Part shown: piece after piece, positions 32,001-39,869 of the stretch | How the letters are laid out: the number at the start of each line of letters is the position of its first letter | Position numbering within the stretch: the stretch's first letter is position 1 | Assembly (NCBI GenBank): GCA_029820995.1 | Contig: JALGUG010000008.1 | Location: 1-39,869, forward strand | DNA from: Candidatus Zipacnadia bacterium | GTDB lineage: Bacteria; Armatimonadota; Zipacnadia; JALGUG01 | DNA: 39,869 bases | Direction of reading: 5' to 3' | Notes under the pieces: generated by a model | What the model was told of the DNA's origin: nothing | Databases searched by the model: none | The model's input: only the letters and a program-made list of their open reading frames with translations | Program-made: the position numbers and the translations under genes

Positions 32001-34121
32001 CTACTTGACCAGGATCGCCGCCTCGCCGTGGCGCAGCCGGACTCTGGTGATTGGCGGCCCCAGCGTGCCGTCCATCTTCAGGCGACGGTACGTTCCGCCC
32101 AGATCGTGGACCGATTCCGTCTGCTCGCCGTAGTCTCCGCCGCCCGGTGTCGGCTTGACCAGCACCAGCCCACGGGTAAACTCCCGCCCCAGGACCTTCC
32201 ACGCGTAATACGCGCCCTCCACGAGTGAGAGGTCGTCAAACCACGCCCGGCCCGTGCTCTGGTACACCCGGAAGTTGATCCGCCCCTCGGGGTCCTCGCC
32301 GGTCTTGAACACCGTGGAGTACAGCTTCCAGTCCGTCGTGCCGTGCACGACGATATTAATGCCGCCCCCTTGCGCGCCCTCGAATTCGTACGGGTAGATC
32401 TGCGCGCCCTGGCCTCCGGCGAGGTTCTCCGTCCTGATCCAGCCGCTCAGCGTGTAGAACGTGTTCGGCTTGAGCGTCACGTACTGCTTGTTGATGTTGT
32501 TGATCGTCGGATCGGCCGCGTCCACTCGCACCGACGACCTCCCGCCGCGCTTCACCTGCGGATCAATCGCCACCGGCTCCGCCGCGACCCAGTCGGCGGG
32601 ATTGCCGTCCGCGTCCGCCTGCTCGAAGCCGCCGTTCTTGAGCAGATTGCCCGCGGTCGGCAGCGTCTCCCCGCTCTCGGCCCAGACCTTATAGGGCCCA
32701 GTCGGCCGGCCGATATCTCGCTCGATGGCCGGGAACCACTTCTGCTCCGACTTCCGGTACGGGTGCTGACCGATGCCGAAGTACGTGTAGTTCCCGTGCA
32801 CCAGATAGTAGAGCCCGAGCCCGTACATGCGGTCCTGCTCCACCGGGACATCCGCCTTCACGCCGAACTCCCCGAACTCGGGATCGTAGACCGGGTTGTA
32901 CTGCACCATCTGAAACGCTCCGCGCCGGTCCAGGTCCGCGACTGCCTTCAGGCGCGGTTCGACTCGTGACAGCGGCGCCGCAATGTTCAGCCAGTTTTCC
33001 CACTCGGTGCCGTCAATCACAAAGGGCTTCGCATGCCAGCCGTTCGCGCTCAGCAGCTTGTCGCCGATGGCGATCTTCACCTTGGCCAGCATGACCTGCA
33101 TGTCGCGCAGCCACTGGGAGCGCTGCTCTGTCGGATACTCCAGGATCTCGCCGCCGCCTCCGGGGCCGGGAATGTGGGCCGGCGTGGTGTCAATGAACAG
33201 CCCGTCGAAGCCCTCCAACCGATCCTGCACGTAGACCTGGGCCAGGTACCGCTGATACTCCGGATGGCCCACGTACATCACGAAGTCATCGCGCGGCGGT
33301 CCCCAGAAGTAGATCGGCACGCGGCAATCCTGCTTGCGCCGGCCGGTCGCCTGGGGATTGACGAGGTTCTTCGCCTCCCGGTCGTCCACGATTCCGTCGC
33401 CATTGCGGTCATTCGCCGGGTCCCAGCCGGGACAGCGCCGCGTCTCCCTTGGATTGCCGGCCCGCTCGGCGCCGACGTGGAGCGTGACGTTGTGGTCCTC
33501 TCGGAAATGCAGGAACATGTCCTCCAGGATGCCCTCCTTGGTGAGCCCCTGTTGCACGCAGAACTCGGCCAGCCGCTTCGCCTTGTCCGAGGGAATGACC
33601 ATGGTCGCCAGCAGAGAGTAGTTCACCGCGCGGACCCGCGGATTGTGGTCCTTGACCTCTTTGCGGAAGCTCAGGTCGTACAGCTTGGCGATGGTCTCAG
33701 GCCTGCTGCCGAAGTTGAGGAAGGTGCGAATGTGGGCCAGCCGGCCCGGCAGCGGCCCGAACTTCGTCGTGAACTGGCGCACCGGCGACCACTGCCCGGC
33801 TCGCCCGTCGGCGTCCCAGACCCGCAGGCGCCAGAAGTACGTTCGCCCGCTCTCCAGCGGCCGGCCCTCGTACTCCGCGATGGGCAAGTTCGTCTTGACC
33901 CGGCCGCTGTCCCACAGGTCCGGCGCGCCGAGCCCCTCCGCGCTGCCCGCCACCTGCACCTGGTAGGCCGTCTGTCCCGGCGCCTCCCAGTAGAACTCCG
34001 GGCAGGGGTCCGCCATCGCCGACGGAGTCGCCTGCCATTCGCACAGCACGTTCGCCGGCTCCAGCGCCCACACGGCGCCGGCCGCGGCAACTGCCAGGAG
34101 GCCGATCAGTGCTCGGTCCAT
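32001..34121 (-). CDS. Secreted glycosidase-like protein with Fn3-like and CBM domains
   Basis: A signal peptide (MDRALIGLLAVAAAGAVWA) precedes an N-terminal Fn3-like domain resembling that of alpha-L-rhamnosidases (PEFYWEAPGQTAYQVQV, GRTYFWRLRVWDADGRAGQWSPVRQFTT). A TIM-barrel-like domain follows (about 135-480): FDGLFIDTTPAH, LLSANGWHA, IDGTEWENW and YYLVHGNYTYFGIG match hypothetical glycosyl hydrolases of the GHL type. It contains an EF-hand-like loop (DRNGDGIVDDRE) that may bind calcium. A CBM4/9-like sandwich (about 490-625, NLLKNGGFEQADADGNPADW to RAWFDDLSLVEG) and a short C-terminal strand domain end it. ATG 34121 is chosen, with AGGTG about 7 bases upstream. It begins 22 bases after the GH10 stop on the same strand. 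The substrate is not identified. Confidence 0.82.
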   Translation of the reverse strand: MDRALIGLLAVAAAGAVWALEPANVLCEWQATPSAMADPCPEFYWEAPGQTAYQVQVAGSAEGLGAPDLWDSGRVKTNLPIAEYEGRPLESGRTYFWRLRVWDADGRAGQWSPVRQFTTKFGPLPGRLAHIRTFLNFGSRPETIAKLYDLSFRKEVKDHNPRVRAVNYSLLATMVIPSDKAKRLAEFCVQQGLTKEGILEDMFLHFREDHNVTLHVGAERAGNPRETRRCPGWDPANDRNGDGIVDDREAKNLVNPQATGRRKQDCRVPIYFWGPPRDDFVMYVGHPEYQRYLAQVYVQDRLEGFDGLFIDTTPAHIPGPGGGGEILEYPTEQRSQWLRDMQVMLAKVKIAIGDKLLSANGWHAKPFVIDGTEWENWLNIAAPLSRVEPRLKAVADLDRRGAFQMVQYNPVYDPEFGEFGVKADVPVEQDRMYGLGLYYLVHGNYTYFGIGQHPYRKSEQKWFPAIERDIGRPTGPYKVWAESGETLPTAGNLLKNGGFEQADADGNPADWVAAEPVAIDPQVKRGGRSSVRVDAADPTINNINKQYVTLKPNTFYTLSGWIRTENLAGGQGAQIYPYEFEGAQGGGINIVVHGTTDWKLYSTVFKTGEDPEGRINFRVYQSTGRAWFDDLSLVEGAYYAWKVLGREFTRGLVLVKPTPGGGDYGEQTESVHDLGGTYRRLKMDGTLGPPITRVRLRHGEAAILVK

Positions 34122-34143
34122 GCTTGACACCTGCCTTCCCACG

Positions 34144-35646
34144 CTAGGCCGTTCCTCCGCGCTCCCACTTCTCCCGGAGACCCTTCAGCCGCTGGTATGA
34201 TTCCTTCGGCGTCATGTCGGGCCGGAGGAAGCCGCCGTGGGGCCAGAAGTGGCCCCGGTCGGCGAAGTCCCACCAGGTGATCGCGTGGATATACGGCTTG
34301 CCGTAGCAGAGCGTGTAGAACTGCTCGACCCAATCGGCCTGCACCCTCTCGCTCCACTCGGCGTGCCAGTAGGAATTGCTCGGCTCCCTGCCGTGGGCAG
34401 TCGGGTCCGGTTCATTCTTGGAGGATACGCCGAGCTCCGTGATGTGGATCGGTTTGCCGAGCTGCGCAAACCGCTCCAACATCCGCTCGATCTCCAGCAT
34501 GTCGTACCCCGGGTAGTACACCTGCAGGCCGACCACGTCGAAATCAATCCGGGCGTCCAGGCAGGTACGGAGATACTCATGCGGCGCTCGCAGGTCGCGG
34601 CCCATGTCGCCGAAGTAGGTCCGGCCCGTGGACACGTACTCGCCCCACAGGCAGCAGTTGTTGACGATGACCGTGGCCCTGGGATTCGCCCGCCGGGTCG
34701 CTGCGGCCGACATCCGCGTCAGGTCCAACAACTGCTCCGGGGAGAACTTCAGCTCGTTGCCCCAATCGTGCGCCTCGTTGATCACGTCCCAGACGTCAAT
34801 CCGCCCGGCATAGCGCGACACGATCTCCGCGATCCGCTCCTCGCTGAGCCTGCGGATCTCGTCGAAGCTCCGGCCCTTGATCCAGTCGGGAATGCCCGCG
34901 TTGTGGAACCAGGTCAGCGGATGGCCTTTGGCGGTAATGCCCTCCCGCGCGCACCACTCGGCCATCCGATCCACACGGGCGAATCCCTTCTGCCCCGGCT
35001 CCGGCTCGAACCCGCGCCAGTAGAAAGGCAGCGTGGCGAAGTTCAGCAGCTCGGAGAACAGGCGGGCATATTGTTCGCCGTGGTCCGGGTATCCGAAGGC
35101 GTTGCAGCCGAACAGAAAGCCTCGCCGCGGCGCCAGCTTGGCCGCCTCGTGCCGGGCCCGCTCGAAAACGGCCAGCTCGCCCGCCCAGAGCGATTCGCCG
35201 AGTGACTCGTACGCCCGCGCAATGCGCTCGGTGTCGCTGTCCGCTCGGCGCGCGTGCTGGAGCGCTGCCGCGGCGCGCTCCAGACGCTGAGACACGACCT
35301 GGACCTCCGGACAGCCGGCCTTCCGGGCCGCGCGCCAGGTCTGGTCGCCCGCTCTGGCCCGCGAGCGAGCGAACTCCATTAGCAGGTCCACCTCGCCCTC
35401 GGACGCGTACCCACGGCCGCCGTTGTCGGCGACCTGATAGACTCGCCCAAAGCCCGGCACGGCCAGCTTCATCAGCAGCACGCTCGGCTCGTCCGGCAGG
35501 TCGAGCACGGCGCGCCCGTCCGTCACTTGTCGCGGCAGAAGCGGCCGCGGATCGCGCTGCAGATTCGTGCAGTACAGCGTGCGCATTTCGCTCGCCGGAA
35601 CGGGCGTTCCGTCCGGCTGCCGGCACGTCACAGTCAATTGCGCCAT
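34144..35646 (-). CDS. GH10-family endo-1,4-beta-xylanase-like enzyme
   Basis: This 500-residue protein has a GH10 barrel from about 165 to 490: FGCNAFGY, the substrate-cleft segment GITAKGHPLTWFHNAGIPDWI, acid/base glutamate in VWDVINEAHDW, and nucleophile glutamate in IHITELGVSS. WWDFADRG is the conserved C-terminal tryptophan strand. GH10 enzymes cut xylan backbones by a retaining mechanism. Residues 1-165 are not catalytic: a small strand domain and a helix-rich segment, with no signal peptide, so the enzyme may work inside the cell or leave by another route. ATG 35646 is chosen because AGGAGG lies 9 bases before it; the track ORF runs 60 codons longer. It lies between the isomerase and glycosidase genes on one strand, with 101 and 22 base gaps. 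Confidence 0.93.
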   Translation of the reverse strand: MAQLTVTCRQPDGTPVPASEMRTLYCTNLQRDPRPLLPRQVTDGRAVLDLPDEPSVLLMKLAVPGFGRVYQVADNGGRGYASEGEVDLLMEFARSRARAGDQTWRAARKAGCPEVQVVSQRLERAAAALQHARRADSDTERIARAYESLGESLWAGELAVFERARHEAAKLAPRRGFLFGCNAFGYPDHGEQYARLFSELLNFATLPFYWRGFEPEPGQKGFARVDRMAEWCAREGITAKGHPLTWFHNAGIPDWIKGRSFDEIRRLSEERIAEIVSRYAGRIDVWDVINEAHDWGNELKFSPEQLLDLTRMSAAATRRANPRATVIVNNCCLWGEYVSTGRTYFGDMGRDLRAPHEYLRTCLDARIDFDVVGLQVYYPGYDMLEIERMLERFAQLGKPIHITELGVSSKNEPDPTAHGREPSNSYWHAEWSERVQADWVEQFYTLCYGKPYIHAITWWDFADRGHFWPHGGFLRPDMTPKESYQRLKGLREKWERGGTA

Positions 35647-35747
35647 GTCCCTTGACCTCCTGCGCCGGACCGCTCCGGGTGCCGAGCTCGCCGGCCACCG
35701 CGCACCGCCGCTGCGCGTGCTTTTCCGGGTACGCAGTGCCTGCGCCT

Positions 35748-36515
35748 TCAGACCTGCGCCAGGTACTCGCGGAATAGGGCGGCGTAGAGCTTGATCACGC
35801 GCTGCGGGTCGGCGCTGGGGCTGCATTCCAGCGACATGTAGCCGTCATAGCCCGCCGCGCTCAACAGGCGGAAGGCCTCCTTGTACGGGAAGCGGCCGTC
35901 CTCGCAGTCGTGCAGATGCACGTGCTTGATGTAGGGCAGCACGTGGGGCAGAGTGTCGGCCAGCGGCCCGTGCTGCAGCTCGCGCGGGTCGGAGTTGTAC
36001 ACGATGTTCACGCGCGGGCGGTCGGCCAGTTGCACTGCGCGCAGGGCGTGCTCCCAGTAATAGAAGTCGCCGTGCATCTCCAGGCCCACCTCCACGCCAA
36101 CCTCCTCGGCGTAGTCGCCCAGCTCGCGCAGGCAGTCGCCGACGTTCCCGATGACTTGCTCGCGGTCCGAGCCCTGGGGGAAGGCATTGCCGAACACACG
36201 GATGCGCGGCGCGCCGATGTCGCGGGCCAGGTCCATGAACTCCTTGCCGCGCGCGACCTGCTCGGCGCGTTCGTCCGGGTCGGGCGATTCAAACTTGCAG
36301 CCCGTCGCCAGGCAGACGAGCGGCACCTGGGCCGCCTCCGCGGCGGCCTTGATCTGCGCCCGCTCCTGCTGCGTGCGCTCCAGCTCCACGCCGTGCTTGT
36401 GGCCCAGCTCGGCCCGCAGTTCCAGACCGTCCAGCTCGGCCTCGTTCACGATCGCCAGCAGCTCCTCCAGCGCCAGGTCCTTGCCCAACTGGTACGTGAG
36501 AAGACTGAGTTTCAT
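35748..36515 (-). CDS. Sugar phosphate isomerase/epimerase (xylose isomerase-like TIM barrel)
   Basis: This 255-residue protein is an AP-endonuclease-2/xylose-isomerase-like TIM barrel. The metal ligands are visible in order: E in VEVGLEMHGDF, D in IVYNSDPREL, H in HVHLHDCEDG, and E in GYMSLECSPS. These enzymes isomerise or epimerise sugars using a divalent metal. GGGAGG lies 7 bases before the ATG at 36515. It precedes the GH10 gene on the same strand by about 100 bases and fits handling of released sugars. The exact sugar is unknown. Confidence 0.92.
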   Translation of the reverse strand: MKLSLLTYQLGKDLALEELLAIVNEAELDGLELRAELGHKHGVELERTQQERAQIKAAAEAAQVPLVCLATGCKFESPDPDERAEQVARGKEFMDLARDIGAPRIRVFGNAFPQGSDREQVIGNVGDCLRELGDYAEEVGVEVGLEMHGDFYYWEHALRAVQLADRPRVNIVYNSDPRELQHGPLADTLPHVLPYIKHVHLHDCEDGRFPYKEAFRLLSAAGYDGYMSLECSPSADPQRVIKLYAALFREYLAQV

Positions 36516-36591
36516 GTTTCATCCTCCCGTCAGGAACACCGCAGCACGATTTCGCGAGACGAGGGCCGGAAGCCTCCCATGAAGTCGCGGC

Positions 36592-36625
36592 GTGTGCCAC
36601 TGCCGACGAAGCCGGCAGTGCACAT
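36592..36625 (+). repeat. Double-hairpin repeat, half copy D (first hairpin only)
   Basis: CACTGCCG (36598-36605) and CGGCAGTG (36613-36620) pair perfectly over 8 bp around a 7-base loop, and flanking GTGTGCCAC matches copy A. The second hairpin is absent. It lies in the divergent gap between the isomerase and amidohydrolase genes. Confidence 0.65.
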
Positions 36626-36742
36626 GGACCGAAAGGCCTGTTCCTAGACAGGCTGCGCACAAGCCCCGCTGGAGAGGGCGCCGGTCGCTGGAAGGCGAAG
36701 ACGGGATTGCATACGCGCAATTCGCTGTCGGGAGGCCGAGAC

Positions 36743-38005
36743 ATGGCTGAGACGCTGCGAGAGGAATTGCTGGCCGAGATGCAGGCGCTGCGAACGGTGG
36801 ATTGTCATTCGCACACCTGCCTGGAGAAGGAGTACCGTGACGCCGCGCCGCTGACGCTGTTTAGCCTGATGAGCTACTTCGAGCGCGACATCAACAGCGT
36901 CACGGGCAAGAGCTCCGCACAGCTCTACGAAGGCGCCGAGACGGACGCTCAGCGCTGGGCGGCGCTCAAGGCGGTTCTGGAGCGGGCGCGCAACGTGTCC
37001 TACTGGCGGCACAACGTCGTGGTGTACCGAGAGCTATTCGACTTGCCCGACGAGGAGCTGCATGACGACAATTGGGAGGCGCTCAACGAGCGCATCAAGG
37101 AGCGGACCGCCGACGAGGATTGGTACCGTCACGTGACCGAGGACGTCTGCCGGCTTGAGACGCAGGTGCGAAACGTGCCCTGGTTTGAGGACTGGGAGCC
37201 GCAGTATTTTACGGCGATTCTGCGCATGGAATCGGCGCTGGATCTGTACACCGAGCAGACGCGGCAGTCGCTGGCGGAGCACGTCGGGCGCGAAATCAAG
37301 GACCTGCACACGGCCAAGCTAACGCTGGCCGAACTGGTCGAGGAGTACCGCAAGCGCGGCGCGCGGGGCCTCAAGCTCGCCCACGCGTACCGCCGCACGC
37401 TGCACTCGGAGCCGGTGCCGGAGGCCGACGCCGCGGCGGTTTTCGCGCGGGCCCTGGCGGGGCAGGAGCTGTCATGGCCGGACCGGAAGGCGCTGGAGGA
37501 TCACCTCATTTTCTGGATGGCGGGCCTGGCCGGAGAGCTGGACCTGGTGTTCCAGATCCACACCGGCGTGCAGGGCAACTGGGGCCGGATCCCCGATTCC
37601 AATCCGCTGCACCTGCTGACGCTGATCCACGCCCGCCGCAACGTCAAGTTCGACCTGTTCCACGCGGGCTACCCTTACAGCCGCGAGATGGGGATGCTGG
37701 GCAAGCACTGCCCGAACGTCTGGCTGAACATGTGCTGGATGTACGTAATCACCATGGAGGGGAGCCGGCAGAGCCTGAGTGAGTGGATTGACCTCGTCCC
37801 CGGGCATCGGCTGCTCGGGTTCGGCTCGGACGTGCGCTGGCCGGAGATGATCTACGGGCACCTGGTGATGGCCCGCGCCTGCCTCGCCGATGTGTTGGCC
37901 ACGAAAGTCGAGCGGGATTTCCTGAGCGAGGAGGCGGCGCTCGACCTGGCCCGCAAGATGCTGCGGGAGAACCCGAGGGAGCTGTACCAACTCGACCAGC
38001 AGTGA
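36743..38005 (+). CDS. Amidohydrolase-family metal-dependent hydrolase or isomerase
   Basis: This 420-residue protein has the HxH metal motif near the start of the amidohydrolase barrel (DCHSHT, H22 and H24), a lysine-containing strand (RGLKLAHAY), HTG and histidine strands (LVFQIHTGVQGNWGR, FDLFHAGYPYSREM) and the final acidic strand LLGFGSDVRWPEM. This is the amidohydrolase_2/uronate isomerase-like branch. UxaC-type uronate isomerisation fits a pectin or hexuronate context, but the length and sequence do not prove it. ATG 36743 has GGGAGG 7 bases upstream; the track adds 12 codons. It is divergent from the isomerase gene. Confidence 0.88.
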   Translation: MAETLREELLAEMQALRTVDCHSHTCLEKEYRDAAPLTLFSLMSYFERDINSVTGKSSAQLYEGAETDAQRWAALKAVLERARNVSYWRHNVVVYRELFDLPDEELHDDNWEALNERIKERTADEDWYRHVTEDVCRLETQVRNVPWFEDWEPQYFTAILRMESALDLYTEQTRQSLAEHVGREIKDLHTAKLTLAELVEEYRKRGARGLKLAHAYRRTLHSEPVPEADAAAVFARALAGQELSWPDRKALEDHLIFWMAGLAGELDLVFQIHTGVQGNWGRIPDSNPLHLLTLIHARRNVKFDLFHAGYPYSREMGMLGKHCPNVWLNMCWMYVITMEGSRQSLSEWIDLVPGHRLLGFGSDVRWPEMIYGHLVMARACLADVLATKVERDFLSEEAALDLARKMLRENPRELYQLDQQ

Positions 38006-38023
38006 AAACGCACCGGCATCCGT

Positions 38024-38089
38024 ATGGCACGGCTCATCCTGAGCCGTGAACAAGAGGCCAGACTGCCGGCTGCGCCGACAGTGGTACAC
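38024..38089 (-). repeat. Double-hairpin repeat (full copy B, reverse orientation)
   Basis: The reverse complement matches copy A along its length. It has the perfect stem CACGGCTCA/TGAGCCGTG (38028-38048) and a second stem ACTGCCGGC/GCCGACAGT (38062-38082) with one wobble pair. It stands between the amidohydrolase and DUF6785-like genes. Confidence 0.85.
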
Positions 38090-38106
38090 CGAGGCCCGCT
38101 GGTTTC

Positions 38107-39869
38107 ATGTCCCAGACCAAGATTTCGCGGACCACCGAGATGACCCGCACAAGCGCGCAGCGCGTGACGCTGCGGGCCGTGGTCCTGGGGCTGCTGCTGG
38201 TCCCCCTTAACGCCTGGTGGCTGACGCAGATCGAGTACGTACGGTACTCGGACAATGCGACCACCTCCGCGCTGTTCTTCAACGCGATCGCGGTCCTGCT
38301 GCTGCTCCAGGGGACGAACTGCGTGCTGCAGCGGCGTCTGCCCCGGCTGGCGTTCACGCGGGCCGAGCTGCTGACGGTCTACATCATTCTCGTGATCGCC
38401 AGCGCTCTGGGCGGACACGATCAGCTTCAGATCCTGTTCACGACGCTCACCTGGGTGTTCCGCAACGCGACGCCGCAGAACGGCTGGGCCGAGGACCTTC
38501 AGCCGCTGCTGCCGGCGCATCTAGTCGTCTCGAATCCCCGCGTTATTGACCCGCTCTACCTGGGAGACAGCTCGCTCTACGAGCGAGGACACGTCCTGGC
38601 CTGGGCGGGCCCGCTGGCCTGGTGGTCGCTGTTTGCGCTGGGGCTGGTGTGGACCGTGCTGTGCCTGAGCGCGATCTTCCGGCGGCAGTGGGAGGCGGAG
38701 CGGCTCAACTATCCGATCACCGAGCCGCCGCTGGAGATCACGGCGCCGGGCGGACCGCTGTTTCGGCAGCGCCTGTTCTGGGCGGGAGCCCTCCTGGCGG
38801 CCGTGCTTCAGACCTGGAATCTGCTCCACACGCTCTATCCCATCGTCCCGGGCATCGCGATCGGGGTCCACAACTACCGGCTGCGCGGTCTGCCCTGGAG
38901 CGCCGCCGGCTCCATCCCGATATCGTCCTTTCCCTTCGCCTATGGCCTGGCGTACCTCTTGCCGATCCAGCTCTCGTTTTCCGTGTGGTTCTTCCTGTGG
39001 TTCGCGCGGCTGGAGATGATCGGCGCCGCAGCTCTCGGGCACGTGAAGTGGGGCGGATTCCCGTACGTGCAGCAGCAGGGCGTCGGCGCGTACTTCGGCG
39101 TAATGCTGTTCGTGGTCTGGGCGGCGAGGGGTCACTTGGTCCGCGTCTGGCGCGCGGCGATCGGCCGGCAGGACCTCGAAGACGCCGGCGAGCCGCTACC
39201 CTATCCGTGGGCCTTCTGGGGCTTCGGGGCCGGGCTGGCGTTGTTAGGCACGTTCTCGGTCGCGGCCGGAATGCGACCCGTGACTGCGATTGTGTTCTTT
39301 GCGCTGCTCCTGCCGATCATGCTGACCATCGCCCGGCTGCGCGCGGAGATCGGCCTGCCCACGATTGAGCTGTATCAGGTCGGCGCCGAGGACATTCTAC
39401 AGCGCGTGGCCGGCGGCCGGGCCTGGACGGGCCGAGACCTCACCGTCATGAGCCTGTACTTCTGGCTCACGCGAACCCACCGGCAGCTCCCGATGCCGTG
39501 CCAGGTGGACGCCCTGAGAATGGGGCAACAGTGCCCGATGCCGCTGCGGTCCGTGGCGGCGATCATTCTGGCGGCGAGCGCAGTGGGCATTGTCGCCTCG
39601 TTCTGGGCGCAGCTCCACGTGATGTACCAGGTCGGGTACGAGTCCGCGAAGTTCACCGGCCCGGCGGGTTGGGCCTTCGGCAACGCGCCCTGGCAAAAGC
39701 TCTCCTCGTGGCTGCACGTGCCGCGCGAGTCGGAGCCGGGGCCCAGCCTGGCGTATCTGGCGGGGATCGCGATCACGCTGTTCCTGGCGGCGATGCGGAC
39801 GCGGTTCGTCTGGTGGCCCTTTCACCCGGCCGGCTTCCTGGTCCTGGGCAGCTTCGGGCTGTTTCGCCT
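38107..39869 (+). CDS. DUF6785/DUF6784-like multi-pass membrane protein (3' partial)
   Basis: This frame stays open to the window edge, giving at least 587 residues, and was left out of the track because it has no stop. Many hydrophobic helices are seen (LRAVVLGLLLVPLNAWWL, ALFFNAIAVLLLL, LLTVYIILVIASALGG and others), with ERLNYPITEPPLEI as in DUF6785 proteins and VWWPFHPAGFLVLGS near the end as in DUF6784. These families resemble oligopeptide-type transporters and are often near glycan-degrading genes, so uptake or export is likely but not proven. ATG 38107 is used; 38140 is the alternative. It starts about 100 bases after the amidohydrolase, just past repeat copy B. Confidence 0.85.
   Translation, partial: MSQTKISRTTEMTRTSAQRVTLRAVVLGLLLVPLNAWWLTQIEYVRYSDNATTSALFFNAIAVLLLLQGTNCVLQRRLPRLAFTRAELLTVYIILVIASALGGHDQLQILFTTLTWVFRNATPQNGWAEDLQPLLPAHLVVSNPRVIDPLYLGDSSLYERGHVLAWAGPLAWWSLFALGLVWTVLCLSAIFRRQWEAERLNYPITEPPLEITAPGGPLFRQRLFWAGALLAAVLQTWNLLHTLYPIVPGIAIGVHNYRLRGLPWSAAGSIPISSFPFAYGLAYLLPIQLSFSVWFFLWFARLEMIGAAALGHVKWGGFPYVQQQGVGAYFGVMLFVVWAARGHLVRVWRAAIGRQDLEDAGEPLPYPWAFWGFGAGLALLGTFSVAAGMRPVTAIVFFALLLPIMLTIARLRAEIGLPTIELYQVGAEDILQRVAGGRAWTGRDLTVMSLYFWLTRTHRQLPMPCQVDALRMGQQCPMPLRSVAAIILAASAVGIVASFWAQLHVMYQVGYESAKFTGPAGWAFGNAPWQKLSSWLHVPRESEPGPSLAYLAGIAITLFLAAMRTRFVWWPFHPAGFLVLGSFGLFR

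Overview
This looks like a chromosomal segment of a high-GC, diderm, free-living bacterium that degrades plant polysaccharides. The pseudopilin at 29147-29773 has the N-terminus [32 protein letters not shown] followed by an H-x9-DG-like C-terminus. This form is very common in Armatimonadota and also occurs in Planctomycetota, Hydrogenedentota and related groups. A porin-like beta-barrel protein implies an outer membrane, and a T-box riboswitch in front of valS fits a Terrabacteria-type lineage. Armatimonadota is my best guess, by inference only. Strong GC bias at third codon positions makes nearly every real gene cast long shadow ORFs, including a 1466-codon one antisense to valS.

Layout. 1-6616: tail of an unknown gene; a Gfo/Idh/MocA oxidoreductase carrying an exact 45-bp tandem duplication; then a tight run of xerD-like recombinase, PAS/H-box sensor protein and a large secreted DUF4091/GH123-like protein. 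6617-10972: membrane-anchored PQQ-type propeller, GNAT acetyltransferase and secreted propeller. 11049-16290 (minus strand): zinc-ribbon membrane protein, anchored Gly-Met-Pro-repeat protein, porin-like barrel and an apiosidase-like (GH140-type) hydrolase. 16312-22582: a clear sigma70-type promoter and T-box leader, valS, then a FAD oxidoreductase, a small membrane protein and a zinc alcohol dehydrogenase, the last two overlapping by 4 bp. 22583-28424: rhodanese lipoprotein with a duplicated unknown domain, methyltransferase, class II aldolase, coiled-coil protein and a membrane pseudokinase. 28425-29773: His/Arg/Tyr-rich secreted protein and pseudopilin. 29899-39869: a carbohydrate island with DUF4838 protein, MDR dehydrogenase, secreted multidomain glycosidase-like protein, GH10 xylanase, sugar isomerase/epimerase, amidohydrolase and a DUF6785/DUF6784-like membrane protein cut by the window edge. 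That last gene is absent from the supplied ORF track because it has no stop in the window.

Functionally, the hydrolases (GH10, GH140-like, DUF4091, DUF4838 and the Fn3/CBM protein), the barrel, the DUF6785-like candidate transporter and the sugar-modifying enzymes (Gfo/Idh, two MDRs, isomerase, aldolase, amidohydrolase) fit breakdown of hemicellulose or pectin-like glycans and catabolism of unusual sugars. This is inferred from families and proximity.

The least expected content is intergenic. Three dispersed structured repeat families recur in the gaps: a GC-rich hairpin (five copies, two with an inner hairpin showing one compensatory base-pair change); a MITE/REP-like element with terminal inverted repeats and a central hairpin (four copies); and a double-hairpin element (two full copies in opposite orientations, two half copies). 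A 17-bp dyad recurs upstream of the pseudokinase and, twice in tandem, upstream of the His-rich protein, suggesting a shared regulator.
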